A stretch of 64,000 bases of DNA from Streptomyces nigrescens (GCA_024349765.1 AP026073.1:2046001-2110000), one strand, 5' to 3'. Positions 37,120 through 47,185 are shown, counted from the stretch's first letter. Program-made: numbers and translations. Notes: generated by a model from the letters alone, not told the origin.

Positions 37120-38390
37120 CGGAGGTAACGGGCCCGTACCGCACGGAACTTCGCCAGACCGGCCTGCCAGGCGGCGACGATCTCGTCCGGGCCCGCGCCC
37201 GCGTCGATCATCGTGCGCACGGTCGCCGAACCGGTCAGCCGGTCGATGCCGTGGTCCGGCCGCCAGGCGAAGCCGCCCCAGACCCGTTTCGCGGTGACCA
37301 GCAGGCCGATGCCGGTGCGCACCGGGTCGAAGGCGGCCCGGTCGTGCACGTGCAGCTGCACCCCGCCGATGGTCCTGCCCTGGAACTTCGAGAAGGTGGG
37401 CGCGAAGTACGCCTCCCTGAAGTGCACGCCGGGCAGGCCGAGTTCGGTGGCGGCCGCGGCCCAGCGCCGGTCGATGCCGTCGGCGCCGAGGAGTTCGAAG
37501 GGGCGGGTGGTGCCGCGCCCCTCGGAGAGGTTGGTGCCCTCGAAGAGGCAGGTGCCCGCGTAGACCAGCGCGGTGTCCGGGGTGGGCATGTTGGGGCTCG
37601 GGGGGACCCAGGGCAGGCCCGTCGCGTCGTAGAAGTCGCCGCGGCGCCAGCCGCTCATCCGCACGGTCGCGAGTTCCACCGGACGGCCGGCCGCCTCCGG
37701 GACGAACTCGCCGTTGAAGAGCAGGGCGAGTTCGGCCACCGTCAGGCCGTGCGCCTGCGCGATCGGCTCGCGGCCGACGAACGAGGCGTACGCCTTGTCC
37801 AGCACCGGGCCGGAGGCGAAGCGGCCGGTGACCGGGTTGGGCCGGTCCAGCACCACGAAGCGCTTGCCGGCGAGGACGGCCGCCACCATGCAGTCGTAGA
37901 GCGTCCAGATGTAGGTGTAGAAGCGGGCGCCGACGTCCTGGATGTCGAAGACGACGGTGTCGACACCGGAGGCGGTGAAGATGTCCGCGAGTTCCCGGCC
38001 GCTCTTGCCGTACGTGTCGTAGACCGGCAGCCCGGTGGCCGGATCGTCGTAGCGGCCCTCGGACCCGCCCGCCTGCGCGGTGCCCCGGAAGCCGTGCTCG
38101 GGGCCGAAGACCGCGGTCAGCCGCACCCGCGGGTCGGCGTGCAGCACGTCCACGATGTGCCGCAGCTCGGTCGTGACACCGGTGGGGTTGGTGACGACGC
38201 CGACCTTCTCGCCCGCCAGGAGGCGGTAGCCGTCCGCGGCCAGCCGCGCGAAACCGGTCCGCACCCGCCGTCCGCCCCGGCCCGGGCCGGACACCGCCGC
38301 CCGCGCCGGCGCCGCGGCCGCGGTCAGGGCCGTACCGGCCGCGCCGGTCGCCGCCAGATGTCCCAGCAGAACGCGCCTCGACAGAGCCAT
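37104..38390 (-). CDS. Tat-exported NamZ-like exo-beta-N-acetylmuramidase (DUF1343)
   Basis: A 428-residue DUF1343 protein; characterised members (NamZ) remove terminal MurNAc from peptidoglycan fragments. The N-terminus MALSRRVLLGHLAATGAAG has a twin-arginine motif and an Ala-rich cleavage region. GVVTNPTGVTTELRHIVDVL, VFGPEHGFRG, FDIQDVGARFYTYIWTLYDCM and LDRPNPVTG are conserved family blocks. ATG at 38390 is chosen over GTG at 38396 because GGAGG lies 8 bases before it. It overlaps purM by 16 bases tail to tail and is probably outside the biosynthetic cluster. Confidence 0.9.
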   Translation of the reverse strand: MALSRRVLLGHLAATGAAGTALTAAAAPARAAVSGPGRGGRRVRTGFARLAADGYRLLAGEKVGVVTNPTGVTTELRHIVDVLHADPRVRLTAVFGPEHGFRGTAQAGGSEGRYDDPATGLPVYDTYGKSGRELADIFTASGVDTVVFDIQDVGARFYTYIWTLYDCMVAAVLAGKRFVVLDRPNPVTGRFASGPVLDKAYASFVGREPIAQAHGLTVAELALLFNGEFVPEAAGRPVELATVRMSGWRRGDFYDATGLPWVPPSPNMPTPDTALVYAGTCLFEGTNLSEGRGTTRPFELLGADGIDRRWAAAATELGLPGVHFREAYFAPTFSKFQGRTIGGVQLHVHDRAAFDPVRTGIGLLVTAKRVWGGFAWRPDHGIDRLTGSATVRTMIDAGAGPDEIVAAWQAGLAKFRAVRARYLRYPPA

Positions 38391-38505
38391 CCGCACACCT
38401 CCGTGATCGGGAGAGCCAAACCGGTACGTGCGGTGGGCACGCTAACGCGCCGGGCGCCGTCCGGGAACGGGACGGGCCGACCGGAAACCGACTCTTCCGC
38501 TCCCA

Positions 38506-38525
38506 CATACCGACTGGTTAGTCTG
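38506..38525. promoter_or_regulatory. Probable TetR operator before the SDR operon
   Basis: CATACCGACTGGTTAGTCTG lies 38 bases before the SDR gene. The left half is identical to the reverse complement of the right half of CATGCCGACTAGTCGGTATG at 44210-44229, upstream of the divergent-side operon. The TetR gene at 40995 lies between the two sites. Confidence 0.55.
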
Positions 38526-38563
38526 CCTGTCAGTCGATCCGCGCGACCGAGGGAGACACCGCA

Positions 38564-39337
38564 GTGGAAGCCGTACGGGACAAGGCCGTCGTCGTGACCG
38601 GGGCGGGCGGGGGGATCGGCGCGGCACTGGCCCGCCGGTTCGCCGCCGAGGGCGCCCGGGTCGTGGTCAACGACCTGGACGAGGCCAAGGCCGAGCAGAC
38701 CGCCGCGGAGATCGGGGCGGTCGCGGTCGCCGGGGACGCGTCCGGCATCGTCCCGGCCGCCCGCGAGGCGCTCGGCGGCACCATCGACGTCTTCTGCGCC
38801 AACGCCGGCGTCGGCACCGGCGGCGGCCCGGACGCGCCCGAGGACGACTGGGCGCTCGCCTGGGACGTCAACGTCATGGCGCACGTCCGGGCGGCCCGCG
38901 AGCTGGTACCGGAGTGGCTGGCGCGCGGCAGCGGCCGCTTCGTCTCCACCGTCTCCGCCGCCGGCCTGCTCACCATGGTCGCCGCCGCCCCCTACAGCGT
39001 CACCAAGCACGGCGCGTACGCCTTCGCCGAATGGCTCTCGCTCACCTACCGGCACCGCGGGATCGACGTGCACGCCATCTGTCCGCAGGGCGTCCGCACC
39101 GACATGCTGGCCGCCACCGGAGCGGCCGGGGACCTGGTGCTCACGCCCACCGCCGTCGAGCCCGACGCCGTCGCCGACGCGCTGTTCGACGCCATCGAAA
39201 AGGACCGGTTCCTGGTCCTGCCGCACCCGGAGGTCGCCGACTACTACACCGCCCGGGCCACCGACCCCGACCGCTGGCTGACCGCGATGAACCACCTCCA
39301 GCAGAAGCTTGAGCAGCGCGAAGGGGGCACCCGGTGA
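38564..39337 (+). CDS. Short-chain dehydrogenase/reductase
   Basis: A 257-residue classical SDR. VVTGAGGGIGAALARRF is the TGxxxGxG cofactor motif, NAGVGTGGG the NAG motif, and STVSAAGLLTMVAAAPYSVTKHG carries the Ser and YxxxK catalytic residues. VVNDLDEAK with an acidic residue after beta-2 suggests NAD(H). GTG at 38564 follows GAGGGAGA. Its stop overlaps the acyl-CoA synthetase start (GTGA), making a three-gene operon with the TetR gene. It may oxidise a hydroxyacyl-CoA or alcohol intermediate in fatty-acid-like catabolism. Confidence 0.92.
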   Translation: MEAVRDKAVVVTGAGGGIGAALARRFAAEGARVVVNDLDEAKAEQTAAEIGAVAVAGDASGIVPAAREALGGTIDVFCANAGVGTGGGPDAPEDDWALAWDVNVMAHVRAARELVPEWLARGSGRFVSTVSAAGLLTMVAAAPYSVTKHGAYAFAEWLSLTYRHRGIDVHAICPQGVRTDMLAATGAAGDLVLTPTAVEPDAVADALFDAIEKDRFLVLPHPEVADYYTARATDPDRWLTAMNHLQQKLEQREGGTR

Positions 39338-40998
39338 CCTCGTACCGCGACAAGCCCTGGCTGGCCCTGCTCACCGACGCCCAGCGCGCCCCGATCCAGC
39401 CGCCGCCCTCCGTCCTGCACGCCTTCCGCGCCGCCGCCCGGAAGGCCCCCGACCGCACCGCGCTCGCCTACTTCGACGGCCGGCTGTCCTACGCCGAGAC
39501 CGACGCGCTCTCCGACGGCATCGCCGCCCACCTCGCCGACCGCGGCTTCCGGCCCGGCGACCGGGCCGCGATCATGCTGCAGAACACCCCGCAGTTCGTC
39601 CTCGCCCTGCTCGGGGTCTGGAAGGCCGGCGGGGTCGTGGTGCCCGTCAACCCCATGTACAAGTCCGCCGAGCTGCGGCACGTCCTGGACGACGCCGAGG
39701 TCACCGCCGTGATCTGCGCCGACCGCACCTGGGACGGCTTCCTGCGCACCACCGCCGCCGCCGCGCCCTCCGTACGCCTGGCGCTGACCACCTCCGAGCG
39801 GGAACTGCAGACCCGTGACGACGCCCGGGTGCTGCGCGGGGAGCCGCTCGGGCCGCAGGAGGGCGCCGACGACCTGCTGGCCGTCGCCCGCGCCGGCACC
39901 GGGCGGGCCGCGGCACCGCCGGCCGGTCCCGGGCCGGCCGCCGACGACCTCGCGCTGATCAGCTACACCTCCGGCACCAGCGGCACGCCCAAGGGCGCCA
40001 CCAACACCCACGGCAACCTCACCTACAACGCCGAACGCCAGCGCACCGGCCACGGACTGCCCGAAGGCACCACGTACTTCGCGCTCGCCCCGCTCTTCCA
40101 CATCACCGGCATGGTCTGCGAACTCGCCGTCTGCTTCGCCAACGCCGGCACCCTCGTGCTCGCCTACCGGTTCGAGGCCGGTGTCGTCCTGGACGCCTTC
40201 CTGGAACACCGCCCCGCCTACACCGTCGGCCCCTCCACCGCCTACATGGCGCTGATGGCCCACCCGGACGTCACCCGCGACCACTTCACGTCCTTCGCGA
40301 TCATGTCGTCCGGCGGCGCGCCGCTGCCGCCCGCCCTCGTCGAGAAGTTCCGCACCGCCTTCGGCCCGTACCTCCACAACGGCTACGGCCTGACCGAGTG
40401 CACCGCGCCGTGCGCCAGCGTGCCGCCCGGCCGGGAGGCGCCGGTGGACAAGGTCTCCGGGACGCTCGCGGTCGGCGTGCCCGGCCCGGACACCGTCGTC
40501 CGGATCGTCGACGACCACGGCGCGGACCTGCCGTTCGGCGAACCGGGCGAGATCGCGGTCCGCGGGCCCCAGGTCGTCCCCGGCTACTGGCGCCGCCCGG
40601 ACGCCACCGCCGAGGCCCTCCCGGACGGCGAGCTGCGCACCGGCGACATCGGCTTCATGGACACCGACGGCTGGCTCTACGTCGTCGACCGCAAGAAGGA
40701 CATGATCAACGCCTCCGGCTTCAAGGTGTGGCCGCGCGAGGTCGAGGACGTCCTCTACGGCCACCCGGCGGTGCGCGAGGCGGCGGTGGTCGGGGTGCCC
40801 GACGCCTACCGCGGTGAGTCGGTCAAGGCGTACGTGAGCCTGCGTCCGGGGGCCGACGTGCCGCCCGCCGAGCTGGCGGCGTACTGCAAGGAACGGCTCG
40901 CGGCGTACAAATATCCCCGTGAGGTGGAGATCCTGACCGAGCTCCCCAAGACCACGAGTGGCAAGATCCTCCGACGGGAGCTGCGCCACCGCGCATGA
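39334..40998 (+). CDS. Long-chain acyl-CoA synthetase (AMP-forming)
   Basis: A 554-residue class I adenylate-forming ligase that activates a carboxylic acid to acyl-CoA. ISYTSGTSGTPKGATNTHGN is the P-loop, GYGLTECTAPCASVPPGR the adenine motif, and GELRTGDIGFMDTDGWLYVVDRKKDMI the hinge. KTTSGKILRRELR ends with the catalytic Lys. It overlaps both its neighbours (SDR and TetR genes) by 4 bases, so the operon is translationally coupled. The second operon of this regulon holds the acyl-CoA dehydrogenase that would act next. Confidence 0.93.
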   Translation: MTSYRDKPWLALLTDAQRAPIQPPPSVLHAFRAAARKAPDRTALAYFDGRLSYAETDALSDGIAAHLADRGFRPGDRAAIMLQNTPQFVLALLGVWKAGGVVVPVNPMYKSAELRHVLDDAEVTAVICADRTWDGFLRTTAAAAPSVRLALTTSERELQTRDDARVLRGEPLGPQEGADDLLAVARAGTGRAAAPPAGPGPAADDLALISYTSGTSGTPKGATNTHGNLTYNAERQRTGHGLPEGTTYFALAPLFHITGMVCELAVCFANAGTLVLAYRFEAGVVLDAFLEHRPAYTVGPSTAYMALMAHPDVTRDHFTSFAIMSSGGAPLPPALVEKFRTAFGPYLHNGYGLTECTAPCASVPPGREAPVDKVSGTLAVGVPGPDTVVRIVDDHGADLPFGEPGEIAVRGPQVVPGYWRRPDATAEALPDGELRTGDIGFMDTDGWLYVVDRKKDMINASGFKVWPREVEDVLYGHPAVREAAVVGVPDAYRGESVKAYVSLRPGADVPPAELAAYCKERLAAYKYPREVEILTELPKTTSGKILRRELRHRA

Positions 40999-41636
40999 CG
41001 TACGACGAAGGACAGGTGAGGGCGATGGCCGGCACGAAGGACGGCACCGGCAACGGCAACGGCAGCACGAAGCCGGTGGCGCGGCGGCTGCTGGCCACCG
41101 CCACCAGGCTCTTCGCGGAACAGGGCTACGACCGCACCTCCGTCCAGGAGATCGTGGACGCGGCGGGCGTCACCAAGGGCGCCCTCTACCACTACTTCGG
41201 CTCCAAGGAAGACCTGCTGCACGAGGTCTACGGCCGGGTGCTCCGGCTCCAGCAGGAGCGGCTGGACCACTTCGCCGACGCCGACGCCCCGGTCGAGCAG
41301 CGGCTGCGGGACGCCGCCGCCGACGTCGTGGTCACCACGATCGACAACCTCGACGACACCAAGATCTTCTTCCGGTCGATGCACCACCTCAGCCCGGAGA
41401 AGGACAAGCAGGTGCGCGCCGAGCGGCGGCGCTACCACGAACGGTTCCGCGCCCTGATCGAGGAGGGCCAGCGCTCCGGCGTGTTCGCCGCCGACATCCC
41501 CGCCGACCTCGTCGTCGACTACCACTTCGGCTCGGTCCACCACCTCGGCACCTGGTACCGCGAGGACGGCCCCCTCACCCCGCAACAGGTCGCCGACCAC
41601 TTGGCCGACCTCCTGCTGCGGGCGCTACGGCCGTAG
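40995..41636 (+). CDS. TetR-family transcriptional regulator
   Basis: A 213-residue TetR protein. The DNA-binding domain (RRLLATATRLFAEQGYDRTSVQEIVDAAGVTKGALYHYFGSKEDLL) occupies about residues 29-75, followed by an all-helical ligand domain. ATG at 40995 overlaps the synthetase stop; a start at ATG 41025 (MAGTKDGTGNG) is also possible. It probably represses its own operon through 38506-38525 and the acyl-CoA dehydrogenase/phosphotransferase operon through 44210-44229, released by an acyl-CoA (inference from family and layout). Confidence 0.92.
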   Translation: MTYDEGQVRAMAGTKDGTGNGNGSTKPVARRLLATATRLFAEQGYDRTSVQEIVDAAGVTKGALYHYFGSKEDLLHEVYGRVLRLQQERLDHFADADAPVEQRLRDAAADVVVTTIDNLDDTKIFFRSMHHLSPEKDKQVRAERRRYHERFRALIEEGQRSGVFAADIPADLVVDYHFGSVHHLGTWYREDGPLTPQQVADHLADLLLRALRP

Positions 41637-41818
41637 ACCGGCGCGGCAGGCGACACCTCAAGGCAGGCGACACCTCCGCAGAGACGGGAATACCCCCACC
41701 CCTGCACCCCGTTGTGGCCCCGAGGGGGCGCTGCCGACCCCTACGGGATGTGTTCGACGCCCCCTACTGGGACCGCCCCCCACCAGCCCCGCCCCCCCCA
41801 CCAGACCAGGCACCCACC

Positions 41819-41855
41819 GAGCTGGGGCCGCCCCCCACCGGTGCGGCCCCAGCTC
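41819..41855. terminator. Bidirectional terminator
   Basis: GAGCTGGGGCCGC (41819-41831) pairs perfectly with GCGGCCCCAGCTC (41843-41855) around an 11-nt loop, between the convergent TetR and acyl-CoA dehydrogenase genes. A 15-base direct repeat, GGCAGGCGACACCTC, lies in the same gap at 41645 and 41662. Confidence 0.85.
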
Positions 41856-41882
41856 GTGTCCTCAGGTGTCGGCTCGCGGCGT

Positions 41883-43097
<1,215 letters not shown>

Positions 43098-43102
43098 GTG
43101 GC

Positions 43103-44155
43103 TCAGCCTTCCTTGAGGGTGGTCAGTCCGCGGTCGATGAAGACGGGCACGAGCTCGCCGATCCGGTCGAAACCGGCGCCGACGGTCTGGCCGAGCGTGA
43201 AGCGGTAGTGGATGCCTTCGAGGATCACCGCGAGCTTGAACCAGGCGAACGCGGTGTACCAGGCGATGGCCGAGGTGTCCCGGCCGGAGCGGGCCGCGTA
43301 ACGCTCGATCAGCTCGGCGGGGGTGGGGTGGCCCGGGGCGCCGCTGGTCGTGCTCACCGGGGACTCGGGCAGGCCCAGGTCCGAGCTGTACATCGCCAGC
43401 AGGCCGAGGTCGGTCAGCGGGTCGCCGAGCGTGGACATCTCCCAGTCCAGCACGGCCTTGATGGTGTCGTCGGCGCCGACCAGGACGTTGTCCAGGCGGT
43501 AGTCGCCGTGTACGACGGCCGGCGCGGGGGAGGCGGGCAGCGCCCGGCCGAGCGCCTCGTGCAGCTCGTCGATCCCGGCCAGTTCACGGTTCTTCGAGGC
43601 GGCCAGCTGCTTGCCCCAGCGCCGCAGCTGGCGCTCCAGGAAGCCGTCCGGACGGCCGAAGTCGCCCAGCCCCACCGCCTCCGGATCCACGGCGTGCAGC
43701 TCCACCAGCGTGTCCACGAGGGACAGCACCACGGCGCGGGTGCGCTCCGGGCCGAGCGGCGCCAGCTGGGCGGCGGTGCGGTACGGCGTGCCCGCGACCA
43801 GCTCCATCACGTAGAACGGGGCGCCGATCACCGCCTCGTCCTCGCACAGCAGCAGCGTCTCGGGCACCGGCACCGGCGTCGGGTGCAGTGCGCTGATCAC
43901 CCGGTGCTCGCGGCGCATGTCGTGCGCGGTGGCCAGGACATGGCCGAGCGGCGGCCGGCGGACGACCCACCGGGCGGTGCCGTCGGTGACCCGGTAGGTG
44001 AGGTTGGACCGCCCGCCCTCGATCAGCTCCGCCCGCAGCGGACCGCCGGCCAGCCCGGGCCGCTCCCGGTCCAGATGCGCGCGCAACCGCGCCAGGTCGA
44101 GGCCCGGGGGATCCTCCCGGTCCGGGGCCGTGGGGGGAGGGGTGCCCTTGCTCAT
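43103..44155 (-). CDS. Phosphotransferase-family protein (ACAD10/11 kinase-like)
   Basis: A 350-residue aminoglycoside-phosphotransferase-fold kinase. ELIEGGRSNLTYRVTDG is the nucleotide loop, VVHGDYRLDNVLVG the catalytic loop (HGDxxxxN), and AVLDWEMSTLGDPLTDLG the metal-binding Asp motif. In mammalian ACAD10/11, the same kinase domain phosphorylates 4-hydroxyacyl-CoAs before dehydrogenation; here kinase and dehydrogenase are separate adjacent genes. ATG at 44155 has GGAGGAG upstream, and the probable operator at 44210-44229 lies 55 bases before it. Confidence 0.9.
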   Translation of the reverse strand: MSKGTPPPTAPDREDPPGLDLARLRAHLDRERPGLAGGPLRAELIEGGRSNLTYRVTDGTARWVVRRPPLGHVLATAHDMRREHRVISALHPTPVPVPETLLLCEDEAVIGAPFYVMELVAGTPYRTAAQLAPLGPERTRAVVLSLVDTLVELHAVDPEAVGLGDFGRPDGFLERQLRRWGKQLAASKNRELAGIDELHEALGRALPASPAPAVVHGDYRLDNVLVGADDTIKAVLDWEMSTLGDPLTDLGLLAMYSSDLGLPESPVSTTSGAPGHPTPAELIERYAARSGRDTSAIAWYTAFAWFKLAVILEGIHYRFTLGQTVGAGFDRIGELVPVFIDRGLTTLKEG

Positions 44156-44209
44156 CGTGCTCCTCCGTGGGGAGTGGACGGTCCGACGGTCGATCGGTCG
44201 TGCCCCGAT

Positions 44210-44229
44210 CATGCCGACTAGTCGGTATG
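44210..44229. promoter_or_regulatory. Probable TetR operator before the phosphotransferase operon
   Basis: CATGCCGACTAGTCGGTATG is a 20-bp palindrome with one mismatched pair. Its half-site CATACCGACT recurs at 38506, before the SDR operon. Confidence 0.65.
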
Positions 44230-44305
44230 GCGTCCAGTGGCGGTACGTGGGGCGTCCGTCACGCACCGCCGCACGGGAGGATTCCGGTCACCCGCGGCCG
44301 CCGCC

Positions 44306-45253
44306 TCAGGCGTGACAGGCCACCGGCACCCCGCCGTTCATCACCGTCATGTCGCCGAACCCGACCAGCGGATCGAGCGGGGCCCCCGGCGCCCCGCCCG
44401 CCAGCTCCGCGTACGCCCGGTGCAGATTGGCCACCAGCCGCTCCGACTCCGCCAGCTCCGCGAACCGGCCGAGCTCCGCCCGCTGCGCCACCTGGAGCGG
44501 CGTACGGCCGGCCGCCCGCCCCTCCTCCGCCAGCTCGCCGACGAACCGCAGATAGCGCTCGATGACGTCGTACACCTCGGGGCCGGCGACCGGGCCGTGC
44601 CCGGGGACGACGGTGACCGCGTCCAGCGAGCGCAGCAGCTCGACCGCCTTCAGCGAGCCGGTGAGCGAGCCCATGAAGAGGAACGGGGTGCCGCCGTGGA
44701 AGACCAGGTCCCCGGTGAAGACGATGCGCTGCCGGGGCAGCCAGACCACGGTGTCCCCGGGCGTGTGCGCCACCCCCGGGTGGAGCAGCCGCACCTCGGT
44801 GCCGCCGAGGTGGAGGGTGAGCTCGTCGGTGTAGGTCACGGTCGGCGGGGTGAGCCGGATGTCGCCGTACTCCACCTCCGGCCAGACGGCGTGCAGTTGG
44901 TGCCCGGCGGCCAGCAGCTCCCGGCGGCAGGCGGCGTGCCCGATGACGGTCGCCTCGGGCGCGAAGACGCCGTTGCCGTAGGTGTGGTCGCCGTGGTGGT
45001 GGGTGTTGACCACGAAGCGGGGCGCCGGGGCGCCGCTCTCCGCGATCCGCCGGCCCAGCAGCCGGGCCCGGCGCTCGGTGGCGGCGGTGTCCACGAGGAG
45101 GGTGGTCCCGCCGTCGGTGAGGAACCCGGCGTTGTTCAGGCACCAGCCCCCGTCGGGCTGGATGAAGGCGTGCACCCCGCCCGCGAGTTCGGTCAGATAT
45201 GGCTCGTCCGGCACGCCCCGCCCGGTCGTGGTCCGCTCCGCCGCTTCCGTCAT
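44306..45253 (-). CDS. Metallo-beta-lactamase-fold hydrolase
   Basis: A 315-residue MBL-fold enzyme. The metal motif NTHHHGDHTYGN (HxHxDH, residues 85-90) is complete. HTPGDTVVWLP and FTGDLVFHGGTPF carry the later His and Asp ligands, and VVPGHGPV the last His. The fold covers lactonases, glyoxalase II and related hydrolases; the closest outline is the MBL/cyclase group of actinobacteria. ATG at 45253 is the first Met of the family region (MTEAAERTTT). It does not share an obvious operon with its neighbours, and its substrate is unknown. Confidence 0.9.
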   Translation of the reverse strand: MTEAAERTTTGRGVPDEPYLTELAGGVHAFIQPDGGWCLNNAGFLTDGGTTLLVDTAATERRARLLGRRIAESGAPAPRFVVNTHHHGDHTYGNGVFAPEATVIGHAACRRELLAAGHQLHAVWPEVEYGDIRLTPPTVTYTDELTLHLGGTEVRLLHPGVAHTPGDTVVWLPRQRIVFTGDLVFHGGTPFLFMGSLTGSLKAVELLRSLDAVTVVPGHGPVAGPEVYDVIERYLRFVGELAEEGRAAGRTPLQVAQRAELGRFAELAESERLVANLHRAYAELAGGAPGAPLDPLVGFGDMTVMNGGVPVACHA

Positions 45254-45409
45254 GGGTGCGCCTCCTGCTCCGATGCCCCGTCAGTGTCCACCCGCCTACG
45301 GGAAGTTCGGTCGCGCTCCGCCGCCGCGGGACCGGGCCACGGTACCCCCGCCACCGCCCCGGGCGGGAAACCGCCGCCCGCCCCTGGATCCCCCGGCACC
45401 AGGAGCGAC

Positions 45410-45769
45410 TCACCCCTGGAGCAGGATCGCCGCCCCGCACAGCGCCAGCGCGAGGGTGCAGCCGATCAGCAGCAGCGCGGTCCGCGGCGGCAGTCCCGGC
45501 GGACGGCCGCTCGCCATGGCCCGCATCCTGCGGTGCGCGAGGACGACGAAGCCGAGCCACACCAGGCCGGTCAGTACCGCCTCCGCCGCCACCGCCGCCC
45601 CGTGCTCGGCGTTCCGCAACAGCTGCCGGCCGGCCAGCAGCGCCACCACGGTGACGGACAGCGTGGTCCGCCGCCAGGCCAGCCGGGTCCGCTCCGGCTG
45701 CAGCCCCGGATCCCGGTCCGACGCCGGCCGGGGCCCCGCACCGCCCGCCACCGGGCGCTCCCTCTCCAT
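45410..45769 (-). CDS. DUF202 family membrane protein
   Basis: A 119-residue protein with the DUF202 signature ERTRLAWRRTTLSVTVVALL, followed by two further membrane segments (TGLVWLGFVVLA and ALLLIGCTLALALCGAAILL). Its function is unknown. It follows another DUF202 gene by 3 bases, so the two small membrane proteins are probably produced together, perhaps as a hetero-oligomer. Confidence 0.85.
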   Translation of the reverse strand: MERERPVAGGAGPRPASDRDPGLQPERTRLAWRRTTLSVTVVALLAGRQLLRNAEHGAAVAAEAVLTGLVWLGFVVLAHRRMRAMASGRPPGLPPRTALLLIGCTLALALCGAAILLQG

Positions 45770-45772
45770 CGC

Positions 45773-46183
45773 CTAGTTCGTCCGGCCCAGCAGCACCAGC
45801 ACGACCACCGCCGCCGCGAACAGCCCGACGGCCAGCGCCAGCGCACCGGGGAAGCGGGAAACGGGCAGGTCCTCGCCGCGCCGCATGGCCCGCTCGCAGC
45901 GCACCCAGTGGTTGACCGCCCGCAACGCGCACAGCCCTCCGCCCACCAGCAGCACGACGGTGAAGCTCACCCGCAGCGTGCCGTGCAGCCGGGGCAGGAA
46001 CTGGTCCACCGCGAACCCGCCGCCGATCAGCGCCAGCCCCGTCCGCAGCCAGGCCAGAAACGTCCGCTCATTGGCCAGCGAGAACCGGTAGTCGGGGGTC
46101 GTGCCCTCCTCGCGGACGCGCGCGGGCGCGACCCAGAGCCGCACCGCCTCGCCGGCCGCCCGCAGCCCACCGCCGCGCCTCAT
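45773..46183 (-). CDS. DUF202 (YidH-like) family membrane protein
   Basis: A 136-residue protein with FSLANERTFLAWLRTGLALIGGGFAV, the YidH/DUF202 core, and two more hydrophobic segments (VSFTVVLLVGGGLCAL and ALALAVGLFAAAVVVLVLL). A short amphipathic N-terminus precedes the first helix. No reaction is known for the family. It is paired with the DUF202 gene at 45410 and lies 22 bases after the Nudix gene, so the three may form an operon. Confidence 0.87.
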   Translation of the reverse strand: MRRGGGLRAAGEAVRLWVAPARVREEGTTPDYRFSLANERTFLAWLRTGLALIGGGFAVDQFLPRLHGTLRVSFTVVLLVGGGLCALRAVNHWVRCERAMRRGEDLPVSRFPGALALAVGLFAAAVVVLVLLGRTN

Positions 46184-46205
46184 CGCCGGAACCCGCCCGC
46201 CCGCA

Positions 46206-46736
46206 TCAGCATTCCCCCCGCTCCCGCCGGGCGAGCAGCTGCCGGTACGCGGCCATCCCGTCCGGCGTCCACGGCCACTCGTCCAGCCGCGCGATCAGCT
46301 CCTCCTCGGTCAGGAACGCGTACCAGTCGATCTCCGCCTCCTGCGGAACGACCGGCAGCGTGCAGCGCACCTGGTACACCGCCGACCACCAGGTGTGCTC
46401 GGCCGTCTCGTAGAGGAACTTGAACAGCGGCTCCGGTTGCGGCAGCCCCCGCACGCCCAGCTCCTCCTCCGCCTCGCGCAGCGCCGCCCGGTCGTAGCTC
46501 TCACCGGCCCCGACCACCCCGCCCACGAACATGTCGTAGTGCGCGGGGAAGACCAGCTTGTTCGGCGTGCGACGGTGCACGAAGATCCGGTCCTCGGCGT
46601 CCCGCACCAGCACGAAGGAGCAGCGGGTCCGCATCCGGCGCGCGTAGCTCTCGCCGCGCGGGGCCTGCCCCACGACCTGATCGTTCTCGTCGACGACATC
46701 GAGGACTTCATCGACATTGAGCGGTTCCTCAGCCAT
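46206..46736 (-). CDS. Nudix hydrolase (isopentenyl-diphosphate isomerase-like)
   Basis: A 176-residue Nudix protein. The Nudix box GGVVGAGESYDRAALREAEEELG is intact, and the preceding RTPNKLVFPAHYDMF and SYARRMRTRCSFVLV follow the YfcD-type Nudix layout. ATG at 46736 gives MAEEPLNVDEVLDVVDENDQ, the usual N-terminus of this subfamily; upstream in-frame sequence belongs to a repeat-rich intergenic region. It is the promoter-proximal gene of a possible operon with two DUF202 genes. The substrate is unknown. Confidence 0.9.
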   Translation of the reverse strand: MAEEPLNVDEVLDVVDENDQVVGQAPRGESYARRMRTRCSFVLVRDAEDRIFVHRRTPNKLVFPAHYDMFVGGVVGAGESYDRAALREAEEELGVRGLPQPEPLFKFLYETAEHTWWSAVYQVRCTLPVVPQEAEIDWYAFLTEEELIARLDEWPWTPDGMAAYRQLLARRERGEC

Positions 46737-47185
46737 GGGGGCATTCTCCCCACGTACCCGTCTGTCCCGCCGTCGGGGTTGCTCGCCGTTGCGCTTTGCG
46801 GCGCCCCGCACGTACCTGGCTGTCCCGCCGCGGGGCGTCTCGCCGTTGCGCCTGGCGGCGGGCGTTGTTTGTCGGGTGCGGTGCCGGCCCTCCAGACTTC
46901 GTCCTCCGGTCCAGCCCCTCCCGTGAGTGGGAGTTCTTAGCTGGTTGGGGGCGGGCCCTATCCGTTGCCTGCGGGCGCGTGGCATTACGTGCACCCCCAC
47001 CGGCCTTAACTTCCCCCCTCACGGGAGGGGACGGGCCGGAGGGGCCGGTTGTGTGGACGTAAAGCGTCAGCAGTCCACACAACCGGCCCCGGAGGTCCGT
47101 CACCGCACCCAACACAACCCAGCCCGCCGCAGGCGCAACGGCGAACAACAACCGCGGCGGGACGGCCAGGTACGTGGGAGGAAAA
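46737..47185. repeat. Palindrome and repeat island (no gene)
   Basis: This 449-base gap holds three copies of a unit beginning CACGTACC-N3-CTGTCCCGCC or close to it: direct at 46751 and 46809, and inverted at about 47101-47176. The second and third copies match over some 75 bases, including CGCCGTTGCGCCTG and GGGTGCGGTG, making a large imperfect inverted repeat. Inside it are a 13-bp repeat CCCCTCCCGTGAG/CTCACGGGAGGGG (46915-46927 and 47018-47030) and a perfect 18-bp hairpin (47041-47058 with 47073-47090). It lies upstream of the Nudix gene and downstream of the DMT transporter, and looks like a dispersed non-coding element. Confidence 0.75.
47041..47090. terminator. Perfect 18-bp hairpin in the repeat island
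   Basis: GGGGCCGGTTGTGTGGAC pairs with GTCCACACAACCGGCCCC around a 14-nt loop. It could terminate transcription downstream of the DMT transporter, which ends 96 bases away on the same strand, or be the core of the repeat element. Confidence 0.5.

Noticed and set aside
36132-38597. Long plus-strand open frame through purM and the muramidase gene
   Set aside because: It runs out of frame through purM and antisense to the muramidase; composition is Arg/Gly-rich without any recognisable domain.
41645-41676. Tandem 15-base repeat GGCAGGCGACACCTC as a CRISPR or att site
   Set aside because: Only two copies, 17 bases apart, with a 2-base gap; no cas or integrase gene nearby.
46729-47151. Small minus-strand coding frame within the repeat island
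   Set aside because: It consists of repeat and hairpin sequence, with no ribosome binding site or conserved motif.
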